64,000 nucleotides of DNA, taken from contig NW_024610478.1 of the NCBI RefSeq assembly GCF_016920785.2, positions 39,978 through 103,977 of the forward strand, written 5' to 3'. This DNA is from Ixodes scapularis (taxonomy: Eukaryota > Arthropoda > Arachnida > Ixodida > Ixodidae). Below the pieces are notes generated by a model. The model searched no databases and had not been told where the DNA came from. It saw only the letters and a program-made list of their open reading frames with translations. The translations under genes and the position numbers were made by a program. Below, piece by piece: positions 36,747-48,439 of the stretch. Position 1 is the stretch's first letter. The number at the start of each line of letters is the position of its first letter.

Positions 36747-39700
36747 ACGGCGCCAAACGTCTCTCGTCAGGCCGTGCTCTCTCCAATAATTCGCTTTCAC
36801 CGAGGCAATAGCCGAGATCGTGGTCACGGTGAACGAATAAAACGGCGCCAAACGTCTCTCGTCAGGCCGTGCTCTCTCCAATAATTCGCTTTCACCGAGG
36901 CAATAGCCGAGATCGTGGTCACGGTGAACGAATAAAACGGCGCCAAACGTCTCTCGTCAGGCCGTGCTCTCTCCAATAATTCGCTTTCACCGAGGCAATA
37001 GCCGAGATCGTGGTCACGGTGAACGAATAAAACGGCGCCAAACGTCTCTCGTCAGGCCGTGCTCTCTCCAATAATTCGCTTTCACCGAGGCAATAGCCGA
37101 GATCGTGGTCACGGTGAACCAATAAAACGGCGCCAAACGTCTCTCGTCAGGCCGTGCTCTCTCCAATAATTCGCTTTCACCGAGGCAATAGCCGAGATCG
37201 TGGTCACGGTGAACGAATAAAACGGCGCCAAACGTCTCTCGTCAGGCCGTGCTCTCTCCAATAATTCGCTTTCACCGAGGAAATAGCCGAGATCGTGGTC
37301 ACGGTGAACGAATAAAACCGCGCCGAACGTCTCTCGTCAGGCCGTGCTCTCTCCAATAATTCGCTTTCACCGAGGCAATAGCCGAGATCGTGGTCACGGT
37401 GAACAAATAAAACGGCGCCGAACGTCTCTCGTCAGGCCGTGCTCTCTCCAATAATTCGCTTTCACCGAGGCAATAGCCGAGATCGTGGTCAGGGTGAACG
37501 AATAAAACGGCGCCAAACGTCTCTCGTCAGGCCGTGCTCTCTCCAATAATTCGCTTTCACCGAGGCAATAGCCGAGATCGTGGTCACGGTGAACGAATAA
37601 AACGGCGCCAAACGTCTCTCGTCAGGCCGTGCTCTCTCCAATAATTCGCTTTCACCGAGGCAATAGCCGAGATCGTGGTCACGGTGAACGAATAAAACGG
37701 CGCCAAACGTCTCTCGTCAGGCCGTGCTCTCTCCAATAATTCGCTTTCACAGATGCAATAGCCGAGATCGTGGTCACGGTGAACGAATAAAACGGCGCCA
37801 AACGTCTCTCGTCAGGCCGTGCTCTCTCCAATAATTCGCTTTCATCGAGGCAATAGCCGAGATCGTGGTCACGGTGAACGAATAAAACGGCGCCAAACGT
37901 CTCTCGTCAGGCCGTGCTCTCTCCAATAATTCGCTTTCACCGAGGCAATAGCCGAGATCGTGGTCACGGTGAACGAATAAAACCGCGCCAAACGTCTCTC
38001 GTCAGGCCGTGCTCTCTCCAATAATTCGCTTTCACCGAGGCAATAGCCGAGATCGTGGTCACGGTGAACGAATAAAACGCCGCCAAACGTCTCTCGTCAG
38101 GCCGTGCTATCTCCAATAATTCGCTTTCACCGAGGCAATAGCCGAGATCGTGGTCACGGTGAACGAATAAAACCGCGCCAAACGTCTCTCGTCAGGCCGT
38201 GCTCTCTCCAATAATTCGGTTTCACCGAGGCAATAACCGAGATCGTGGTCACGGTGAACGAATAAAACCGCGCCAAACGTCTCTCGTCAGGCCGTGCTCT
38301 CTCCGATAATTCGCTTTCACCGAGGCAATAGCCGAGATCGTGGTCACGGTGAACGAATAAAACGGCGCTAAACGTCTCTCGTCAGGCCGTGCTCTCTCCA
38401 ATAATTCGCTTTCACCGAGGCAATAGCCGAGATCGTGGTCACGGTGAACGAATAAAACCTTGCCAAACGTCTCTCGTCAGGCCGTGCTCACTCCAAAAAT
38501 TCGCTTTCACCGAGGCAATAGCCGAGATCGTGGTCACGGTGAACGAATTAAACGGCGCCAAACGTCTCTCGTCAGGCCGTGCTCTCTCCAATAATTCGCT
38601 TTCACCGAGGCAATAGCCGAGATCGTGGTCACGGTGAACGAATAAAACGGCGCCAAACGTCTCTCGTCAGGCCATGCTCTCTCCAATAATTCGCTTTCAC
38701 CGAGGCAATAGCCGAGATTGTGGTCACGGTGAACGAATAAAACGGCGCCAAACGTCTCTCGTCAGGCCGTGCTCTCTCCAATAATTCGCTTTCACCGAGG
38801 CAATAGCCGAGATCGTGGTCACGGTGAACGAATAAAACGGCGCCAAACGTCTCTCGTCAGGCCGTGCTCTCTCCAATAATTTGCTTTCACCGAGGCAATA
38901 GCCGAGATCGTGGTCACGGTGAACGAATAAAACGGCGCCAAACGTCTCTCGTCAGGCCGTGCTCTCTCCAATAATTCGCTTTCACCGAGGCAATAGCCAA
39001 GATCGTGGTCACGGTGAACGAATAAAACGGCGCCAAACGTCTCTCGTCAGGCCGTGCTCTCTCCAATAATTCGCTTTCACCGATGCAATAGCCGAGATCG
39101 TGGTCACGGTAAACGAATAAAACGGCGCCGAACGTCTCTCGTCAGGCCGTGCTCTCTCCAATAATTCGCTTTCACCGAGGCAATAGCCGAGATCGTGGTC
39201 ACGGTGAACGAATAAAACGGCGCCAAACGTCTCTCGTCAGGCCGTGCTCTCTCCAATAATTCGCTTTCACCGAGGCAATAGCCGAGATCGTGGTCACGGT
39301 GAACGAATAAAACGGCGCCGAACGTCTCTCGTCAGGCCGTGCTCTCTCCAATAATTCGCTTTCACCGAGGCAATAGCCGAGATCGTGGTCACGGTGAACG
39401 AATAAAACCGCGCCGAACGTCTCTCGTCAGGCCGTGCTCTCTCCAATAATTCGCTTTCACCGAGGCAATAGCCGAGATTGTGGTCACGGTGAACGAATAA
39501 AACGGCGCCAAACGTCTCTCGTCAGGCCGTGCTCTCTCCAATAAATCGTTTTCACCGAGGCAATAGCCGAGATCGTGGTCACGGTGAACGAATAAAACGG
39601 CGCCAAACGTCTCTCGTCAGGCCGTGCTCTCTCCAATAATTCGCTTTCACCGAGGCAATAGCCGAGATCGTGGTCACGGTGAACGAATAAAACGGCGCCA

Positions 39701-42539
39701 AACGTCTCTCGTCAGGCCGTGCTCTCTCCAATAATTCGCTTTCACCGAAGCAATAGCCGAGATCGTGGTCACGGTGAACGAATAAAACGGCGCCAAACGT
39801 CTCTCGTCAGGCCGTGCTCTCTCCAATAATTCGCTTTCACCGAGGCAATAGCCGAGATCGTGGTCACGGTGAACGAATAAAACGGCGCCAAACGTCTCTC
39901 GTCAGGCCGTGCTCTCTCCAATAATTCACTTTCACCGAGGCAATAGCCGAGATCGTGGTCACGGTGAACGAATAAAACGGCGCCAAACGTCTCTCGTCAG
40001 GCCGTGCTCTCTCCAATAATTCGCTTTCACCGAGGCAATAGCCGAGATCGTGGTCACGGTGAACGAATAAAACGGCGCCAAACGTCTCTCGTCAGGCCGT
40101 GCTCTCTCCAATAATTCGCTTTCACCGAGGCAATAGCCGAGATCGTGGTCACGGTGAACGAATAAAACGGCGCCAAACGTCTCTCGTCAGGCCGTGCTCT
40201 CTCCAATAATTCGCTTTCACCGAGGCAATAGCCGAGATCGTGGTCACGGTGAACGAATAAAACGGCGCCAAACGTCTCTCGTCAGGCCGTGCTCTCTCCA
40301 ATAATTCGCTTTCACCGAGGCAATAGCCGAGATCGTGGTCACGGTGAACGAATAAAACGGCGCCAAACGTCTCTCGTCAGGCCGTGCTCTCTCCAATAAT
40401 TCGCTTTCACCGAGGCAATAGCCGAGATCGTGGTCACGGTGAACCAATAAAACGGCGCCAAACGTCTCTCGTCAGGCCGTGCTCTCTCCAATAATTCGCT
40501 TTCACCGAGGCAATAGCCGAGATCGTGGTCACGGTGAACGAATAAAACGGCGCCAAACGTCTCTCGTCAGGCCGTGCTCTCTCCAATAATTCGCTTTCAC
40601 CGAGGAAATAGCCGAGATCGTGGTCACGGTGAACGAATAAAACCGCGCCGAACGTCTCTCGTCAGGCCGTGCTCTCTCCAATAATTCGCTTTCACCGAGG
40701 CAATAGCCGAGATCGTGGTCACGGTGAACAAATAAAACGGCGCCGAACGTCTCTCGTCAGGCCGTGCTCTCTCCAATAATTCGCTTTCACCGAGGCAATA
40801 GCCGAGATCGCGGTCAGGGTGAACGAATAAAACGGCGCCAAACGTCTCTCGTCAGGCCGTGCTCTCTCCAATAATTCGCTTTCACCGAGGCAATAGCCGA
40901 GATCGTGGTCACGGTGAACGAATAAAACGGCGCCAAACGTCTCTCGTCAGGCCGTGCTCTCTCCAATAATTCGCTTTCACCGAGGCAATAGCCGAGATCG
41001 TGGTCACGGTGAACGAATAAAACGGCGCCAAACGTCTCTCGTCAGGCCGTGCTCTCTCCAATAATTCGCTTTCACAGATGCAATAGCCGAGATCGTGGTC
41101 ACGGTGAACGAATAAAACGGCGCCAAACGTCTCTCGTCAGGCCGTGCTCTCTCCAATAATTCGCTTTCATCGAGGCAATAGCCGAGATCGTGGTCACGGT
41201 GAACGAATAAAACGCCGCCAAACGTCTCTCGTCAGGCCGTGCTATCTCCAATAATTCGCTTTCACCGCGGCAATAGCCGAGATCGTGGTCACGGTGAACG
41301 AATAAAACGGCGCCAAACGTCTCTCGTCAGGCCGTGCTCTCTCCAATAATTCGCTTTCACCGAGGCAATAGCCGAGATCGTGGTCACGGTGAACGAATAA
41401 AACCGCGCCAAACGTCTCTCGTCAGGCCGTGCTCTCTCCAATAATTCGCTTTCACCGAGGCAATAGCCGAGATCGTGGTCACGGTGAACGAATAAAACGC
41501 CGCCAAACGTCTCTCGTCAGGCCGTGCTATCTCCAATAATTCGCTTTCACCGAGGCAATAGCCGAGATCGTGGTCACGGTGAACGAATAAAACCGCGCCA
41601 AACGTCTCTCGTCAGGCCGTGCTCTCTCCAATAATTCGGTTTCACCGAGGCAATAACCGAGATCGTGGTCACGGTGAACGAATAAAACCGCGCCAAACGT
41701 CTCTCGTCAGGCCGTGCTCTCTCCGATAATTCGCTTTCACCGAGGCAATAGCCGAGATCGTGGTCACGGTGAACGAATAAAACGGCGCTAAACGTCTCTC
41801 GTCAGGCCGTGCTCTCTCCAATAATTCGCTTTCACCGAGGCAATAGCCGAGATCGTGGTCACGGTGAACGAATAAAACCTTGCCAAACGTCTCTCGTCAG
41901 GCCGTGCTCTCTCCAAAAATTCGCTTTCACCGAGGCAATAGCCGAGATCGTGGTCACGGTGAACGAATTAAACGGCGCCAAACGTCTCTCGTCAGGCCGT
42001 GCTCTCTCCAATAATTCGCTTTCACCGAGGCAATAGCCGAGATCGTGGTCACGGTGAACGAATAAAACGGCGCCAAACGTCTCTCGTCAGGCCGTGCTCT
42101 CTCCAATAATTCGCTTTCACCGAGGCAATAGCCGAGATTGTGGTCACGGTGAACGAATAAAACGGCGCCAAACGTCTCTCGTCAGGCCGTGCTCTCTCCA
42201 ATAATTCGCTTTCACCGAGGCAATAGCCGAGATCGTGGTCACGGTGAACGAATAAAACGGCGCCAAACGTCTCTCGTCAGGCCGTGCTCTCTCCAATAAT
42301 TTGCTTTCACCGAGGCAATAGCCGAGATCGTGGTCACGGTGAACGAATAAAACGGCGCCAAACGTCTCTCGTCAGGCCGTGCTCTCTCCAATAATTCGCT
42401 TTCACCGAGGCAATAGCCGAGATCGTGGTCACGGTGAACGAATAAAACGGCGCCAAACGTCTCTCGTCAGGCCGTGCTCTCTCCAATAATTCGCTTTCAC
42501 CGATGCAATAGCCGAGATCGTGGTCACGGTAAACGAATA

Positions 42540-43690
42540 AAACGGCGCCGAACGTCTCTCGTCAGGCCGTGCTCTCTCCAATAATTCGCTTTCACCGAGG
42601 CAATAGCCGAGATCGTGGTCACGGTGAACGAATAAAACGGCGCCAAACGTCTCTCGTCAGGCCGTGCTCTCTCCAATAATTCGCTTTCACCGAGGCAATA
42701 GCCGAGATCGTGGTCACGGTGAACGAATCAAACGGCGCCGAACGTCTCTCGTCAGGCCGTGCTCTCTCCAATAATTCGCTTTCACCGAGGCAATAGCCGA
42801 GATCGTGGTCACGGTGAACGAATAAAACCGCGCCGAACGTCTCTCGTCAGGCGGTGCTCTCTCCAATAATTCGCTTTCACCGAGGCAATAGCCGAGATCG
42901 TGGTCACGGTGAACGAATAAAACCGCGCCGAACGTCTCTCGTCAGGCCGTGCTCTCTCCAATAATTCGCTTTCACCGAGGCAATAGCCGAGATCGTGGTC
43001 ACGGTGAACGAATAAAACGGCGCCGAACGTCTCTCGTCAGGCCGTGCTCTCTCCAATAATTCGCTTTCACCGAGGCAATAGCCGAGATCGTGGTCACGGT
43101 GAACGAATAAAACCGCGCCGAACGTCTCTCGTCAGGCCGTGCTCTCTCCAATAATTCGCTTTCACCGAGGCAATAGCCGAGATCGTGGTCACGGTGAACG
43201 AATAAAACCGCGCCGAACGTCTCTCGTCAGGCCGTGCTCTCTCCAATAATTTGCTTTCACCGAGGCAATAGCCGAGATCGTGGTCACGGTGAACGAATAA
43301 AACGGCGCCGAACGTCTCTCGTCAGGCCGTGCTCTCTCCAATAATTCGCTTTCACCGAGGCAATAGCCGAGATCGTGGTCACGGTGAACGAATAAAACGG
43401 CGCCGAACGTCTCTCGTCAGGCCGTGCTCTCTCCAATAATTCGCTTTCACCGAGGCAATAGCCGAGATCGTGGTCACGGTGAACGAATAAAACGGCGCCA
43501 AACGTCTCTCGTCAGGCCGTGCTCTCTCCAATAATTCGCTTTCACCGAGGCAATAGCCGAGATCGTGGTCACGGTGAACGAATAAAACGGCGCCAAACGT
43601 CTCTCGTCAGGCCGTGCTCTCTCCAATAATTCGCTTTCACCGAGGCAATAGCCGAGATCGTGGTCACGGTGAACGAATAAAACGGCGCCA
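42540..43690. repeat. Mixed A, B and G66/G72 monomers, no clear local period
   Basis: About 12 monomers linking the 27/36-monomer block to the nested 50-monomer block. Variants include GAATCAAACGG (about 42726) and GGCGGTGCTC (about 42851). The second variant reappears near 45036 and 49786, which links this stretch to the later copies. Satellite only. Confidence 0.8.
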
Positions 43691-46600
43691 AACGTCTCTC
43701 GTCAGGCCGTGCTCTCTCCAATAATTTGCTTTCACCGAGGCAATAGCCGAGATCGTGGTCACGGTGAACGAATAAAACGGCGCCAAACGTCTCTCGTCAG
43801 GCCGTGCTCTCTCCAATAATTCGCTTTCACCGAGGCAATAGCCGAGATCGTGGTCACGGTGAACGAATAAAACGGCGCCAAACGTCTCTCGTCAGGCCGT
43901 GCTCTCTCCAATAATTCGCTTTCACCGATGCAATAGCCGAGATCGTGGTCACGGTAAACGAATAAAACGGCGCCGAACGTCTCTCGTCAGGCCGTGCTCT
44001 CTCCAATAATTTGCTTTCACCGAGGCAATAGCCGAGATCGTGGTCACGGTGAACGAATAAAACGGCGCCGAACGTCTCTCGTCAGGCCGTGCTCTCTCCA
44101 ATAATTCGCTTTCACCGAGGCAATAGCCGAGATCGTGGTCACGGTGAACGAATAAAACGGCGCCGAACGTCTCTCGTCAGGCCGTGCTCTCTCCAATAAT
44201 TCGCTTTCACCGAGGCAATAGCCGAGATCGTGGTCACGGTGAACGAATAAAACGGCGCCAAACGTCTCTCGTCAGGCCGTGCTCTCTCCAATAATTCGCT
44301 TTCACCGAGGCAATAGCCGAGATCGTGGTCACGGTGAACGAATAAAACGGCGCCAAACGTCTCTCGTCAGGCCGTGCTCTCTCCAATAATTCGCTTTCAC
44401 CGAGGCAATAGCCGAGATCGTGGTCACGGTGAACGAATAAAACGGCGCCAAACGTCTCTCGTCAGGCCGTGCTCTCTCCAATAATTTGCTTTCACCGAGG
44501 CAATAGCCGAGATCGTGGTCACGGTGAACGAATAAAACGGCGCCAAACGTCTCTCGTCAGGCCGTGCTCTCTCCAATAATTCGCTTTCACCGAGGCAATA
44601 GCCGAGATCGTGGTCACGGTGAACGAATAAAACGGCGCCAAACGTCTCTCGTCAGGCCGTGCTCTCTCCAATAATTCGCTTTCACCGATGCAATAGCCGA
44701 GATCGTGGTCACGGTAAACGAATAAAACGGCGCCGAACGTCTCTCGTCAGGCCGTGCTCTCTCCAATAATTCGCTTTCACCGAGGCAATAGCCGAGATCG
44801 TGGTCACGGTGAACGAATAAAACGGCGCCAAACGTCTCTCGTCAGGCCGTGCTCTCTCCAATAATTCGCTTTCACCGAGGCAATAGCCGAGATCGTGGTC
44901 ACGGTGAACGAATAAAACGGCGCCGAACGTCTCTCGTCAGGCCGTGCTCTCTCCAATAATTCGCTTTCACCGAGGCAATAGCCGAGATCGTGGTCACGGT
45001 GAACGAATAAAACCGCGCCGAACGTCTCTCGTCAGGCGGTGCTCTCTCCAATAATTCGCTTTCACCGAGGCAATAGCCGAGATCGTGGTCACGGTGAACG
45101 AATAAAACCGCGCCGAACGTCTCTCGTCAGGCCGTGCTCTCTCCAATAATTCGCTTTCACCGAGGCAATAGCCGAGATCGTGGTCACGGTGAACGAATAA
45201 AACGGCGCCGAACGTCTCTCGTCAGGCCGTGCTCTCTCCAATAATTCGCTTTCACCGAGGCAATAGCCGAGATCGTGGTCACGGTGAACGAATAAAACCG
45301 CGCCGAACGTCTCTCGTCAGGCCGTGCTCTCTCCAATAATTCGCTTTCACCGAGGCAATAGCCGAGATCGTGGTCACGGTGAACGAATAAAACCGCGCCG
45401 AACGTCTCTCGTCAGGCCGTGCTCTCTCCAATAATTTGCTTTCACCGAGGCAATAGCCGAGATCGTGGTCACGGTGAACGAACAAAACGGCGCCGAACGT
45501 CTCTCGTCAGGCCGTGCTCTCTCCAATAATTCGCTTTCACCGAGGCAATAGCCGAGATCGTGGTCACGGTGAACGAATAAAACGGCGCCGAACGTCTCTC
45601 GTCCGGCCGTGCTCTCTCCAATAATTCGCTTTCACCGAGGCAATAGCCGAGATCGTGGTCACGGTGAACGAATAAAACGGCGCCAAACGTCTCTCGTCAG
45701 GCCGTGCTCTCTCCAATAATTCGCTTTCACCGAGGCAATAGCCGAGATCGTGGTCACGGTGAACGAATAAAACCGCGCCGAACGTCTCTCGTCAGGCCGT
45801 GCTCTCTCCAATAATTCGCTTTCACCGAGGCAATAGCCGAGATCGTGGTCACGGTGAACGAATAAAACGGCGCCAAACGTCTCTCGTCAGGCCGTGCTCT
45901 CTCCAATAATTCGCTTTCACCGAGGCAATAGCCGAGATCGTGGTCACGGTGAACGAATAAAACGGCGCCAAACGTCTCTCGTCAGGCCGTGCTCTCTCCA
46001 ATAATTCGCTTTCACCGAGGCAATAGCCGAGATCGTGGTCACGGTGAACGAATAAAACGGCGCCAAACGTCTCTCGTCAGGCCGTGCTCTCTCCAATAAT
46101 TCGCTTTCACCGAGGCAATAGCCGAGATCGTGGTCACGGTGAACGAATAAAACGGCGCCAAACGTCTCTCGTCAGGCCGTTCTCGCTCCAATAATTCGCT
46201 TTCACCGAGGCAATAGCCGAGATCGTGGTCACGGTGAACGAATAAAACGGCGCCAAACGTCTCTCGTCAGGCCGTGCTCGCTCCAATAATTCGCTTTCAC
46301 CCAGGCAATAGCCGAGATCGTGGTCACGGTGAACGAATAAAACGGCGCCAAACGTCTCTCGTCAGGCCGTGCTCTCTCCAATAATTCGCTTTCACCGAGG
46401 CAATAGCCGAGATCGTGGTCACGGTGAACGAATAAAACGGCGCCGAACGTCTCTCGTCAGGCCGTGCTCTCTCCAATAATTCGCTTTCACCGAGGCAATA
46501 GCCGAGATCGTGGTCACGGTGAACGAATAAAACGGCGCCGAACGTCTCTCGTCAGGCCGTGCTCTCTCCAATAATTCGCTTTCACCAAGGCAATAGCCGA

Positions 46601-47380
46601 GATCGTGGTCACGGTGAACGAATAAAACGGCGCCGAACGTCTCTCGTCAGGCCGTGCTCTCTCCAATAATTCGCTTTCACCGAGGCAATAGCCGAGATCG
46701 TGGTCACGGTGAACGAATAAAACCGCGCCGAACGTCTCTCGTCAGGCCGTGCTCTCTCCAATAATTCGCTTTCAAGGAGGCAATAGCCGAGATCGTGGTC
46801 ACGGTGAACGAATAAAACGGCGCCGAACGTCTCTCGTCAGGCCGTGCTCGCTCCAATAATTCGCTTTCACCGAGGCAATAGCCGAGATCGTGGTCACGGT
46901 GAACGAATAAAACGGCGCCAAACGTCTCTCGTCAGGCCGTGCTCTCTCCAATAATTCGCTTTCACCGAGGCAATAGCCGAGATCGTGGTCACGGTGAACG
47001 AATAAAACCGCGCCGAACGTCTCTCGTCAGGCCGTGCTCTCTCCAATAATTCGCTTTCACCGAGGCAATAGCCGAGATCGTGGTCACGGTGAACGAATAA
47101 AACGGCGCCAAACGTCTCTCGTCAGGCCGTGCTCTCTCCGATAATTCGCTTTCACCGAGGCAATAGCCGAGATCGTGGTCACGGTGAACGAATAAAACGG
47201 CGCCAAACGTCTCTCGTCAGGCCGTGCTCTCTCCAATAATTCGCTTTCACCGAGGCAATAGCCGAGATCGTGGTCACGGTGAACGAATAAAACGGCGCCA
47301 AACGTCTCTCGTCAGGCCGTGCTCTCTCCAATAATTCGCTTTCACCGAGGCAATAGCCGAGATCGTGGTCACGGTGAACG
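43690..47380. repeat. 50-monomer higher-order unit, copy 1
   Basis: This segment recurs at +4750 bp (50 x 95). Shared markers are TAATTTGCT (43721 and 48471), CACGGTAAACG (43956/48706 and 44716/49466), GAACAAAACGG (about 45481 and 50231), GTCCGGCCG (45601 and 50351), GCCGTTCTCGC (46181 and 50931), TTTCAAGGAGG (46771 and 51521) and CTCCGATAAT (about 47139 and 51889). No indels are seen. Correspondence ends near 47380, where copy 1 continues to GCCGTGTTCGC at 47411 and copy 2 does not. Confidence 0.92.
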
Positions 47381-48439
47381 AATAAAACGGCGCCAAACGT
47401 CTCTCGTCAGGCCGTGTTCGCTCCAATAATTCGCTTTCACCGAGGCAATAGCCGAGATCGTGGTCACGGTGAACGAATAAAACGGCGCCAAACGTCTCTC
47501 GTCAGGCCGTGCTCGCTCCAATAATTCGCTTTCACCGAGGCAATAGCCGAGATCGTGGTCACGGTGAACGAATAAAACGGCGCCAAACGTCTCTCGTCAG
47601 GCCGTGCTCTCTCCAATAATTCGCTTTCACCGAGGCAATAGCCGAGATCGTGGTCACGGTGAACGAATAAAACGGCGCCGAACGTCTCTCGTCAGGCCGT
47701 GCTCTCTCCAATAATTCGCTTTCACCGAGGCAATAGCCGAGATCGTGGTCACGGTGAACGAATAAAACGGCGCCGAACGTCTCTCGTCAGGCCGTGCTCT
47801 CTCCAATAATTCGCTTTCACCGAGGCAATAGCCGAGATCGTGGTCACGGTGAACGAATAAAACGGCGCCGAACGTCTCTCGTCAGGCCGTGCTCTCTCCA
47901 ATAATTCGCTTTCACCGAGGCAATAGCCGAGATCGTGGTCACGGTGAACGAATAAAACCGCGACGAACGTCTCTCGTCAGGCCGTGCTCTCTCCAATAAT
48001 TCGCTTTCACCGAGGCAATAGCCGAGATCGTGGTCACGGTGAACGAATAAAACGGCGCCGAACGTCTCTCGTCAGGCCGTGCTCGCTCCAATAATTCGCT
48101 TTCACCGAGGCAATAGCCGAGATCGTGGTCACGGTGAACAAATAAAACGGCGCCAAACGTCTCTCGTCAGGCCGTGCTCTCTCCAATAATTCGCTTTCAC
48201 CGAGGCAATAGCCGAGATCGTGGTCACGGTGAACGAATAAAACGGCGCCAAACGTCTCTCGTCAGGCCGTGCTCTCTCCAATAATTCGCTTTCACCGAGG
48301 CAATAGCCGAGATCGTGGTCACGGTGAACGAATAAAACGGCGCCAAACGTCTCTCGTCAGGCCGTGCTCTCTCCAATAATTCGCTTTCACCGATGCAATA
48401 GCCGAGATCGTGGTCACGGTAAACGAATAAAACGGCGCC

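Larger units (their letters stand above)
36684..36778. repeat. Reference monomer, haplotype B (position 66 G, position 72 A)
   Basis: A clean 95-bp unit used here to define monomer coordinates. It starts CTCTCCAATAAT and ends GGCCGTGCT. Landmarks: ATTCGCTTTCACCGAGG at positions 11-27, GATC at 38-41, CGTGGTCACG at 41-50, AATAAA at 58-63, GGCGCC at 66-71 and CGTCTC at 75-80. Haplotype B reads CGGCGCCAAAC across positions 65-75 and so contains the GGCGCC palindrome. It dominates 31.2-42.6 kb and is intermixed at 1-7.8 kb and 43-64 kb. Confidence 0.95.
35183..42540. repeat. Three copies of a 27-to-36-monomer higher-order block
   Basis: CACAGATG lies at 35183, 37748 and 41073. AAAACCTTGCC lies near 35890, 38455 and 41875. 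The steps are 2565 bp (27 monomers), then 3325 or 3420 bp (35 or 36). The second copy holds eight extra monomers between the TAGCCAAGATC unit (38996) and the TTCACTTTC unit (39926); in the first copy these markers lie at 36431 and 36601. The third copy gained a 3-monomer repeat: ACGCCGCC with GCTATCTCC at 41213 and again at 41498. GCCATGCTC (36106 and 38671) is absent from the third copy. Confidence 0.9.
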
